From positions 89,405,463 to 89,469,462 of the forward strand of contig NC_090982.1 of the NCBI RefSeq assembly GCF_040807025.1: DNA of 64,000 bases. Direction: 5' to 3'. Position 1 is the first letter of the stretch; each line of letters starts with the position of its first letter. The notes under the pieces were generated by a model. That model was given only the letters and a program-made list of their open reading frames with translations. It did not search any database and had not been told where the DNA came from. Shown piece after piece: positions 12,701 through 22,800 of the stretch. The DNA is from Struthio camelus (Eukaryota; Chordata; Aves; Struthioniformes; Struthionidae). Both the position numbers and the translations under genes were made by a program.

Positions 12701-15214
12701 CAGATAGTGACACTGCGGGTCTTGCTCGGGAGGTTGGGCGTACGTACGTCTTGGAAGAGAAGGACTAGGGTCGTATTCCTGCTGCCGAAAGTGTGTGAGC
12801 GGCAGAATAACAAGGGTCAAAGTCACTGCAGATGTTGATTTATTACAGAATGGTGCTGATACTGCTTCTAGCCCTTGGAAGCACATGAATTTTCACTGAA
12901 AAGCCAAATAATTGGGTAATGTGCCACCCCAAGTATTTGGTAAAATTAGACTTGAGGCTCTGACAGGCAGCTGCCAGAGATTAGTCAGAGAGAAGACACA
13001 TGATGCGTGCAGTGTAGGTACCCTTCAGTTTGTTCTTTTCAGGGATATATCATACTAGGAGATGCTTAAAATTGTATTTCAAGCTCCACAGGGGTAATTG
13101 CCAGATAACAAGACTTGATCCATGATCACAGGTGCTGGAGTCAAGAATGTGATATTTGATTACGCAGGCAGGATGCTTTGACTGTACATACCATTATGAT
13201 GCTCTTGTAATCACGCCTGCAATGAATAAGTTGCTTAATATCTCTCATTTCTCAGGACACCTCCCTTACCGTTCAGAAATGAAGAGATCATTTCTTCTTT
13301 CCAAGGGATCTCTGTTAAACTAAATTCATCCAGTGTTTTTGTTCCCTGTGCGGTCCAAGCGTTGGCAGTCCCTTTGCATTCTTGATGGATGATAAGGGAA
13401 GTAGCTAGATTTTTTTTCTCTCTGCAGATTTTCTTAAAGTAATAGAGCAATATCTTTTCTTTGGCTTTTATTTTCTGAGGAGTGCTGCTTGTCCCGGGGA
13501 GTCGGATAAGACAATGGGGCAGCCCAACAGACAACAGTTCGATAAATGTCAGTGAAACCCATGTTAAAACTAACTATTTGGTATTGTCTAAGGTACAGAA
13601 AAGAGCGAAAAATCTGTTTCTGTAGTCTGTTAGAAATGACGGCATCTCCCAGTTGGGAGAAAACCTGGCGGGGAAATCAGAGCAGCGCCAGCTGCTGCCC
13701 TTGACCTCTCTGTTGCTGCCTTCCCCTGTAAGGTGCTCCGAGCTTCGGTAGGCCGAGATCAGCACGCCACAGCCAGCTCTCCGTACTCCTCCTGTGCTTT
13801 TCCTGAGGAGGCCTTCAGGATGGTAGAGAAACAGGTACTTAATACAATTTCCCACTGTAAGTGCTGTCATTCAGTGAAGGACCTCAGAGGCAAAAACTGC
13901 AAGTGCTACTAACTCGCACGCTTGCTGGAAGCTACCTTTCGCCATGCAAATGCAAATGCAGTGGGAGAAAAATGCCTGCAGAAGTGCATAAGTAATAGAG
14001 AAATGTAAGTGAATAATAATAAGTAATTAAGTCATGAACTCTTTCACCCAATGAGCCAAAGTGATAAATTAAGCTTCCTGATACCACCTCAAGCAGTAAA
14101 TTCTAAGGATGCTTTTTGAAGATCTCTGTACAATGTTAATAAGTTTAATTTAAAAATCATAGAAATATTTTTGCATTATAACTCTTAGGTACTACATAGT
14201 GTGTTGCTTCTAAAAATATGAAGTTTATGTGCATGTGTATATGATTTTCATTGTTTTAAACAGGCCTTAATACAATGCAGTGTTTTCTCTTAATGAAAGC
14301 ATTAAAGGCGTAGTGGGAATAGAGTATTAGAAATATATGGTGAACAACAGAGTTTTCATCTTCCTTTCCGTCATGACCTGTTTTTGCATTGATACCAACT
14401 TACATAATCCACATCTATGCACTTGAGTCTGTCGCTACTGCCTGTGCGTTGGCTGATTTGGCAACAGCCAACACAGCTCCTTTTGAGAAGCTTTAGGTGA
14501 CACCGGGACATCTTTAGGTGATCTGGTTATCCATGGAGTATCCAAATTCTTGTTGACGTTATTTCCCCAGCTATAACTCTTTGAATCCTGCGCGCTGGGC
14601 TCCCGTTGCAGGGACTGCTTCCAATGCCTGCTTGAGAGCTTGCACGCCATCCTCCGTTTCTAGTGTGCGTGCGAGCGTTTGGGGGCGCAGCCCCTTGTTC
14701 TGAGGCTGGTCTGGAGACAGAGAGTTGCATCTACCCTGTTCTGCAACTACTGAAGAGTTACATAACTTCTCAGTCTGTTTAGTTTTTAATGTTAGTATTG
14801 AACTCTGCCACTTAATTTCACAGTGAATGGCAGTAAGCATGATTTAGTAGATTACTTTTTGCACAAGGCTTGGCTGTATAAGCCTTGGCCGGGGAAGTTC
14901 GTTATGCCTCCCGTCTTCCGTCACTCCTGTTAACACTATATGAAGGAGGCACGTGACCGAAGCAGGTATTTTCCCTAAACCTTGGCTGTTCGGTGCATAG
15001 AGAAGGTTATAGCGCACGTGCACCTTATTCTTTAACATCCTCTCTCAACTGAAACGCTGCTTTACATAAAGATAATCAGATGTCTGTTGCTTTGGATTTG
15101 GTCATACTCAGCTCAGATCTTTAACACTACAGAATCTACAGCGAGTTCAGCTATCGAATTTGTCTGGATCCATAGGTTTCCCTTCATTAGTGCTCCTCCA
15201 AGCTTGGCCTCTAC

Positions 15215-15414
15215 CTTTAGACTGATGTTTCACAACTGGATCTCTTAGTTTTTTGGCTTCCACGTGACTTCGCAACCATATTGAGAGGTCAGTCATTCTC
15301 CGAGTTGCAAAAAGATAATTTCTGAGGAACGCAAATACTACTTGGCATGCAGCAGTTTTTATATCAGGCCTATAATCTTTTAGGTTGGTGCTTATTGTGA
15401 TGTACAAAATGTAA
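15215..15414 (-). other. Weak candidate internal exon
   Basis: On the minus strand an open frame covering 15,437-15,147 contains a 200-base block bounded by a TTCAG acceptor-like site (exon would begin at 15,414) and an AAAG/GTAGAG donor-like site (exon would end at 15,215). The translation includes the protein-like stretch AFLRNYLFATRRMTDLSIWL, with mixed aromatic, basic and aliphatic residues, unlike the Ser/Pro-rich random frames nearby. The polypyrimidine tract before the acceptor is poor, and no partner exon was identified. It could equally be chance or an old pseudogene fragment. Confidence 0.15.
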
Positions 15415-16202
15415 CTGAAGCAATGATGAACTTCCATAATAGCAGATTGTAAATCAAATGTTTAACAGAACATCCAATTTTTATTTGCCATCTTGAAAGA
15501 TTTCTCATGTGAGAAAGCTATTGCCATTAAAAAACTCCCCTAAACCATGCCCGTGGATCTGTCAGATCCAGACTGTATCGCCGAGGTTGAGACTGGTCAC
15601 CATGCTGGTTCCAAAGTCATTTATAATGAAGACAAGAGCTAGTACAAAAGCATTTAACAAAAAGCTTTTCCATCCAAAAAGATGTTTCTGCCTACAGCTA
15701 TGTTCTGCAACAAATATGCTGTTTGTGATGAAAAACTTGTCACAGCAATTTAAACCCAAAAGCAAATTTCTGGAGGGGAGAGAGTAGCTCAGAGTCCACA
15801 GCTAGCATCCCAACAGGCAGGCTGAAATGAAGGAAAGCATCAGAAAGGACACGGAGAAGGCCGTGCCCCCCCTGTCGCCCTTGGGTCGGAGAGCAGGGGC
15901 ACCGAAAACGGCCAGTATGAGGCAGATCATGCTGCTACAACCAATCTGCAAAGAAACTAACCTGAACGTTATCTTTTTCCTTTTTGCCTGGTGTGCTTTA
16001 TTTAAATCAACATTTAAAATGACTTGTTTTATACTGTGTCTGGGAACATGTAATCTAGCAGTCCACCGTTCTTACCAGTACTTGCCATCAAAACAAGATT
16101 TTACAAACTGCCATTGCTTTTGATGTCAGTGAAGTGCTAATTATTTCTGTGCCTAATTGCAAATTAAAGTGCAAATAGATGGTATGAGTACCATGCACAC
16201 AT

Positions 16203-16218
16203 GGTATACATGTATACC
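16203..16218. repeat. Perfect 16-bp palindrome
   Basis: GGTATACATGTATACC equals its own reverse complement and is followed after one base by a further GGTATACG half-site. It could be a protein-binding dyad or a relic of a (GTATAC) microsatellite. No adjacent gene gives it context. Confidence 0.5.
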
Positions 16219-16384
16219 TGGTATACGTAGCAAAGGCAGCTGCATGCTAGCTTAAGATGCCACTCTCCATCCACTGTGTGGCAGAACTATGCTAGAAGGT
16301 TCTGACCTGCAAATTTGGGGTTTCTCTCTCTGGAAAAATATGATATTTTATTAGCCGGGCAGTGCTGCTGTGTTAGCTCTGTGC

Positions 16385-16770
16385 AGTCGGACGCGCTCTA
16401 GTGGGTGAAGGAAGCTGTCCCGTCCCTGCGGCGGGGCTGCACCCGCGTTCGGCAGCTCCCGTCACCTGTGGAGGGCTGCCAGGCATCTCGGCACCCTGCT
16501 CTGTGGAGGGTACAAGGCTGGATGTTGCTGCTGTTGAAGATGAGGATGCAATGCGGAGGACGGAGTGACTGGCAGGAGCGGGGAGTGAACAGAAAAGGCC
16601 AAAAAAGAAAAGAGGTGAAAGCGAAGTGCGCTGCTTGCAGGCACGCCACTGGAAGCACGGGACAAGCCGGTTGGGGAAGGGTGAGGGCGGCGGGCCAGCG
16701 CGCCTGGTCTCAGGCGAGGCACAGCTGAAGAGCGGGGAACGTCGCTGTCGCCGTTCGTGACACCAGCTCG
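16385..16770. promoter_or_regulatory. Small CpG-rich patch
   Basis: Base composition switches abruptly from AT-rich to GC-rich with frequent CpG (for example the GTCGGACGCG, CCCTGCGGCGGGG and GGGCGGCGGGCCAGCGCG stretches). Both strands are open for 86-107 codons here simply because of the composition. It could be a weak CpG island, enhancer or first exon of a non-coding RNA. No TATA box, splice donor or coding signal was convincing. Confidence 0.3.
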
Positions 16771-17892
16771 CGCGGTCTGACAGCAGAGGCTGATCTGACG
16801 ACTTCCGAGGAGTCTCAGGGCTGCTGGGAAATCGTCCTGTTCCTGGGGAAAAGTCAGAGGGCGTGCGGGCGTACCGTTGGGGTGTCCTGGCCCTTTGTGG
16901 ATGGCAGGCGAGTAGCTGCCTGGGATGGACAGTTAGTGGTCTCCTGAGAGCTGCAAGCTCTCTTTCCCTTTTGGCAGTGGAAGGTGCAAGAATTAAGTAA
17001 CTACCAAAAGGTGGCTGAGCTCCTAGGTTAATGAGCTCCTAGGTTAATGAGCTTCTACAGAAGCTGCATTTTGGAATCGCTTTTGCTCACTGAAAGCAAT
17101 GTGACAGAACATCATTTATAGGTACAGTTACATTACAGAAAAATAAACCTCAACAAATATAGCCACTCAAATTACAGTAAAGAAACAACTAAATATGAAG
17201 CACTGAAATCAAAAACAAATATCACATTCAGTTATGTAGGCTCTGTGCTGTACTGGAATGAAACAATTTTATCAGGTACATCACTAATTCAGCCAAAACT
17301 TACACAAACCCTCATCCTTCCAAAAAAAAGATCTGAGGAGGCGGCTGCTTATTTGATCACAAACAACTTTGCAAGAAAATCAAACCTATAGTTTGAAATG
17401 CCTGTATGTTTTAATGCTGAAAGTAAGTCCTTATTTAATGTTCCAAAACGTGAACGTCATATGGTGCCTGGATTTGGGAGGGTTTTTTTTCCCCCCCGAT
17501 CAACCCCTTCCCCCTGCCCTGGCTCCCCAAAATACAGATTCACTGAAACCAAATCCATACAAAGAAGGCTCAGCTTTAATAAAATTCCCAATTCAAAAGT
17601 TTTTGGAAGGAAAATAAGGCCCAGAACTATCAGAGCATCCTTTTTATTTCTTTTTTTTCTTTGCAACTGGAATTTGTCAGGGTTTTGGAGCCCAAATAAC
17701 ACTTTCAGCAGGGATTGGCTCCCAGGGGCTCCACTCAGCTCAAAGATCTATTGAAAATCCTATGTTAAATGCCAAAATATGAACTTAGATACTTCTGAAT
17801 TTAGTGGGTAAAGCAGTTAAACCAGTCACAGAAGGCTCTTGCATCCATTTATAAAGCCCAGAACTGCAAGACAACAGATTAGCAGCATCCTC
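16771..17892. other. Non-coding flank of the CR1 fragment
   Basis: No gene is apparent. The stretch contains the short tandem duplication at 17,016-17,053 and then AT-rich sequence up to the CR1 insertion. Open frames at 17,369-17,754 overlap on both strands and include homopolymeric T and C runs; they look random. Confidence 0.5.
17016..17053. repeat. Short direct tandem repeat (16-bp unit, about 2.4 copies)
   Basis: TGAGCTCCTAGGTTAA occurs at 17,016-17,031 and again at 17,032-17,047, followed by a partial third copy beginning TGAGCT. The two full copies are identical, so this is a recent slippage or duplication event. Confidence 0.8.
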
Positions 17893-18674
17893 CATTGGAG
17901 AGGAACCTCCTGAAATTCAACAAAGGCAAGTGCAGGATCCTGCACCTAGGCAGGAATAACCCCACGCACCAGTACGGGCTGGGGGCTGCCCTGCTGGAGA
18001 GCAGCTCTGCAGAGAAGGACCTGGGAGTCCTGGTGGACAACAAGTTGACCATGATCCAGCAGTGTGCCCTTGTGGCCAAGAAGGCCAATGGTCTCCTGGG
18101 CTGCATTAGGCAGAGTGTTGCCAGCAGGTCGAGGGAGGTGATCCTCCCCATCTCCTCAGCCCTGGGGAGGCCTCACCTGGAGTCCTGTGTCCAGTTCTGG
18201 GCTCCCCAGGACAAGAGAGACATGGCGCTACTGGAGAGAGACCAGCGGACGAGGGGACTGGAGCATCTCTCCTGTGAAGAAAGGCTGAGGGAGCTGGGCC
18301 TGTTCAGCCTGGAGAAGAGAAGACTGAAAGGCGATCTGATCAATGTGTGTAAGTATCTGAAGGGGGAGTGTCAAGAGGATGAGGCCAGTCTCTTCTCCGT
18401 GGTGCCCAGCGACAGGACAAGAGGCAATGGGCAGAAACTGAACCACAGGAAGGTCCGTCTGAACCTGAGAAAAAACTTCTTCACTGTGAGGGTGAGTGAG
18501 CACTGGAGCAGGTTGCCCAGAGAGGCGGTGGAGTCTCCTTCCCTGGAGATGTTCACAACCCGCCTGGATGTGATCCTGGGCAATATGCTCTAGAGGACCC
18601 TGCTTGAGCAGGGAGGTTGGACTAAATGATCTCCAGAGGTCCCTTCCAACCTAAACCTTTCTGTGATTCTGTAA
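17893..18674 (+). mobile_element. 5'-truncated CR1 LINE (3' end of ORF2 plus 3' UTR)
   Basis: The sequence matches the 3' part of avian CR1 non-LTR retrotransposons. The plus frame 17,895-18,593 encodes the C-terminal end of the CR1 polymerase, with hallmark phrases such as [58 protein letters not shown] and [16 protein letters not shown]. It stops at TAG 18,591-18,593. The short 3' UTR has the typical GGTTGGACTAAATGATCTCC and CCCTTCCAACC segments and ends in the TTCTGTGATTCTGT tail. The upstream endonuclease and catalytic reverse-transcriptase domains are absent (5' truncation, usual for CR1). A small in-frame loss is visible just before RGLEHLS, where family members normally carry about five more residues. 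The frame is otherwise unbroken. It is not an autonomous element and not a host gene. Confidence 0.95.
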
Positions 18675-19495
18675 TGTGTAGTCCTACCACTGGCTTTCTG
18701 CACATGCTGAGCAGTATAGGATCTGCGCCGTCTATCACAGTGGTGTTAGAAGAGAGGCTAAAAATGCTCTTGGGGACCAAAGGGAATTGAATTTATTTTC
18801 AGAACATTTTGCTGGTCTAGCTTATTACATGGTTTCTGCCATCAGTAGTGTTAGGCAAGAGCACAACCATAAGTGCCGTTTTGATATCAGTCTACTCAGA
18901 AGGGAGATGCAGTCACTCCTGTGATGTGGCCAACACATGTGTTTTCTCGAAGGCGCTGGTGTGCACTATGGCACGGTTTTCCTGCTATAAGTTGGGCCTT
19001 GCTGCTCCCTTGTCCTTATGTAGTGCGGCTTTCCGAACATGGCTTTGACTGGCGCCCGGCCATGTGCAGCCGGCATGGTCCAGCTGAACGCTGGGTCCCA
19101 GTCACGCGAGTCCAGGCGCTGAATCGCCAGGCTGGAGAGAGGCTGATGCTTTCCTGGACCAGTGGAGCAAGATCGAATCCAGCCAGTGCAGAGGGAAGAC
19201 CGGCGAATGTGCTTTGTGTGAGGCAGCACGGGCACAGTGCACCGGGCAGTGGAAAGAAAAGTGTTTTTTTTAAAGATGATTCATTATTTATCTATCTACA
19301 GCTCGAAGTCAGATGGGTCCCTGGGTTTGGCTTGCAGTTTCGCTGCATACGTGTTCACCGCAGAGTTCAAACAATGCCAGCCTCCCCGGACTGTGGTTTT
19401 GTGTTTACTTGTTTAATCGATGCAAAGGTGTTGGGGGGGGGGGGGTTTGCCAGTTTTTTACCACCCGAGCGACAGACAGTGCCTGCCTGGAAGCT
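18675..19495. other. Non-coding DNA between CR1 and a CpG-rich patch
   Basis: A frame open over 18,921-19,808 (295 codons) runs from here into the CpG-rich patch. Its composition follows the DNA, it overlaps open frames in other phases, and it has no recognisable domain, so I do not call it. A 13-base G run lies at 19,433-19,445. Confidence 0.5.
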
Positions 19496-19499
19496 GACA

Positions 19500-19800
19500 A
19501 CTTCAAGCCGCAGGCTACAAGTTCGGTGTCCCCCCGTCACGCACGTGACGGAGATCCTCTTCTCCGGCGTGGCGCGGAGCCGGCTTGCGGCTGGTGAGGG
19601 AGCTGCTGGCGAGCCGGAGGCCCGAGTTCCCCGTCTGTCGCGCGGGGTTCACCCGGGCCACAGCGCGCTCCTCGCCGGTCCCAGGCCCGGCTGCCGTTCA
19701 GCTGGGACGGGGTGTAGCCAACCTGCAGAGCTTTTCGGTTTCAGCGGGGGGAGCGAACCCCTCCGCTCGGGAGCGATCCTTGCATCCGCTTCCCTTTTCT
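19500..19800. promoter_or_regulatory. Small CpG-rich island with an E-box
   Basis: Dense CpG (for example GGCGTGGCGCGGAGCCGG and GTCGCGCGGGG) stands out from AT-rich flanks. At 19,536-19,549 the near-palindrome GTCACGCACGTGAC contains a CACGTG E-box (19,542-19,547) in the CACGTGAC context preferred by USF/TFE-type bHLH factors (known motif). It could be a small promoter or enhancer. No transcript direction can be assigned. Confidence 0.35.
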
Positions 19801-22800
19801 CCTTATAATGCCGCTGGGAGGGGGATGAGCTGCATGGCAGCCCCAGCGGGCTGGGATGCCGCTGCCCCTCGCTGTCTCCCATCTCCTCCTTTTACAAAAG
19901 AGGCAACTGGAACTTGTCGTCCCTGCTGCTGGCAATCTAATAACTCTTTTTTTATAAACTCTGATAACCAAACACTTTTCTTGTGAAGACTGTACATTCC
20001 CCAAACTGGAAAAGCTCTGTCTGATGTCAAACAACAAACATTTTTGTTTCTTAACAGAATACGATGGAAAAAAAGGATAAAAACAAGCTTTATTTTCTAA
20101 AGTTTCCCATGAAAAACCCCTGCCCTTCCTCAAATAACCCTATTCAAAGTTATTTTCCTTTTAGAATCATTAGTTACAATAGTTTTTTAATGCTGTCATC
20201 TTGGTGCTAGTCAATTGTTGTAACGAACATATAATAATAGCTATCTTGAGAATGGTGTTAGTAATATTTGTACATATACAAATGATACTGAGTCATCAGT
20301 GACAGCTACTTCTGAAATTAGCAGATGGTGGCCCTAGAAGAAAACATGTTTTCGTGCTTTACCCCTCAATTTATTCCCAGACTGAATAAAGATAACTAGG
20401 TAGTAGCATCTGTTGATGTAATATTTCCTGTTAAACTCCATCTGCCTGTTGCATCTGAAACTGTGGTGTACGTATAAGGGTGCAAAAGGTATAATTAGAA
20501 TTTTGATGTAACACAAACTGGTGTTGGTTTCAACATGTAAGATGGACGGCTTTTTTTGTACAGCTTTTAGAAGAGAGGGCATAAAAAGAGTAGTGATACA
20601 CTACACAGAGATATGGTGCTGATTGCTAATTTTGGCACTTTGGTTATTGCTTGCACGCATGCAGCGCAAAATGTAATTTTTTGCCTTATCTGAAGCCAAG
20701 GCAGTTCTTGCACACTAGGCCTTGTAGTTATTTGTGTTGTTCCCTTGGAAGGGGGTCGGGAAAGGCTTGCAGAAGGGGTGAATCCAGCTCCTCTGCCTGC
20801 AAAGGCTACGTTACGGCATTGACACTGGTCTCGTGGGTATGACAGACTAAGCAGGGTTTAGAGCAGCTTTTTGCTGTTTACCTTTCTTTTGTTATGGCAA
20901 CTGAAACACTTGCTAATTAAATAATTATTACCTAGCTTTAATAGACAAAGTGTTAAAAAACACATTGTGAGGTTGTTATTTTCTCTTCCCAAATTATAAG
21001 GGAACCTAAACTTGATTTTTGCCTTTTAAATGAGCTAACTTTTCAAAGGTTGGCCATCAGGCACGGTTGCACCCTGGACACTGGGGCAAAAACCCTCCTC
21101 GAGGGGCTGCCAGGGCGAAGGTCCGCGTGCTCGGCTCCCGGCCTGTCGCGCTGGCCTCGGCAAGGTCCGTCACTCCTGTGCCGTGAACTGAAGGCAATGT
21201 GCTGGGTTCGGCGCCGGCGAGGGGGCCTTGGGAGCCCTCCCTCTGCTCCTCCGTCTGCCTCTGCCTCTGGGCTGGCTTTTAATGCCTGAGGTTCAGATCG
21301 CGAATCCCCGACTTTTTCAGTCTTGTTCTGGGTTTCTAAGTGTTGCTATAACTGGAGTTATAACCCAGGCGCCAGTTTTATTGTCAGAAGTTTGTTCCTT
21401 CCTTTCTTGCATCCCTCACGCAGGTTGGAAGGGAGGGAGGATGTCAGCAACGTGCCAAGCCGTGGCTACTGTTTAAGGAACAGTTTTAACAGAAAAAAAA
21501 AGGGGAGGGGAACTGTTTCAATAGAACCAAGATACTTTGCTTTTATACTGTTCCTGGCATAATGCCTTTGCTTTGAGACTATCTTAAATACATTTCTTCA
21601 TTAATAAGGAAAGAGATTTAAATAACCCAGAAAAAAAACAGTATTTTTCAGTTCGCCACCAAGTCGCACGGATGTGTTGTTCTCTGAGCTCCAGTTCTAG
21701 AGAAATAACAGCCATTCCCTTCACGTTGTTAATTCTCATCTCGCCTATACCATATTCTTCTTTGGATTTCATCAGCATCTAGTCTGAGTGGATTCATTTT
21801 TGGAGCCTTTGAGGGAAAGAGGTGTGGTACTAATAAAAAAGCCACGTTCAAATCCCTTCTTACATAAAAGATTTTTTTTTACAAACAGAACCTGAAATTT
21901 CACATTGTCCCTGGGTGTATATGGCTATATGTGAATATCTGCAAACAAAGACAAAGGGGTCATAATGACCCCCATAACTTTCTTTCACGTGCTTTTAACG
22001 TGTTAGTAAGATCCTGTCTCCCAGAGCATGTTTTGTGCCCTCCCAGAGACTCCTGACTAAGGTAGCTGGGATGCAGCCACCCCGTTCTGAAAGCGAAGCT
22101 GATTGAATTGCGTGAACTTGGCCAGCATGTGCCAGCTGGGCTCAGGACCAGAGTCTGGCCCTGGCCTGGCCCTGCTTGGTTAACCAGTGTGGTTTGTTGT
22201 CCATGAGTCTAACTGTTGTTTCTATAGCTTCTGTTGGTGCCGAACACTACGGGTAAGGTCACTAATGGGGAAACGTAGCAGAGTAGCTGAAAAGGAATAA
22301 ACGCTACTCTCTGTCATGAAGGAAACCTAAAGTGGTATTTTTGGTGGTGAGTAGTTCAGCCCTGGAGGAGGGTTTTTAGGCCGAAGGCTCTAATGTGTGT
22401 GCAGGTTTTGTTGAGCAGGTTGAGTTTGTTGTGGTTGCAGACAGCTTCGTCGAGGCTCAGCAACAGGAACTCTGTTTCTCATGTTCCTCCAAGACTATGC
22501 AGCCCCCTCCCATGTGCACACAGGCACACACAGGTTAACAGATGGTTAATGCCAGTAAAACTTTAATTTTTTTCTTTAATTATTTTGTTCCATTGCTAAA
22601 ATTCGTTTGATGCAAAGTCTGATACTCTACCAAAGGTTAAACCTGAGCAGTTGGCTGAATCAGCCACCAGATGTCAACGTTCTTCTGCAGAGACACACTT
22701 CTGCATTGGGCTGCATTTCGGTCTGTCCTGGCCTTCTTTGGTTAACTGAGCTGCTAATCTTCTTTTCCTAGCAGGCATTTGGGTAACAACGTGGATTTTT

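Larger units (their letters stand above)
3708..16380. other. Long non-coding stretch, no supported gene
   Basis: About 12.7 kb of unremarkable, mainly AT-rich DNA. The open frames seen (for example 8606-9016 plus, 9552-10064 minus, 10170-10721 minus) have low-complexity or random composition, overlap open frames on the other strand and lack a convincing acceptor/donor pair. A modest GC-richer patch with several CpGs lies at about 11,880-12,260, and a 14-base A run at 12,517-12,530. It may be intergenic or a very large intron. One weak exon candidate (15,215-15,414, minus) is listed separately. Confidence 0.6.

Noticed and set aside
18921-19808. 295-codon plus-strand frame
   Set aside because: It spans the boundary from AT-rich DNA into a CpG-rich patch, overlaps other open frames and shows no recognisable domain.
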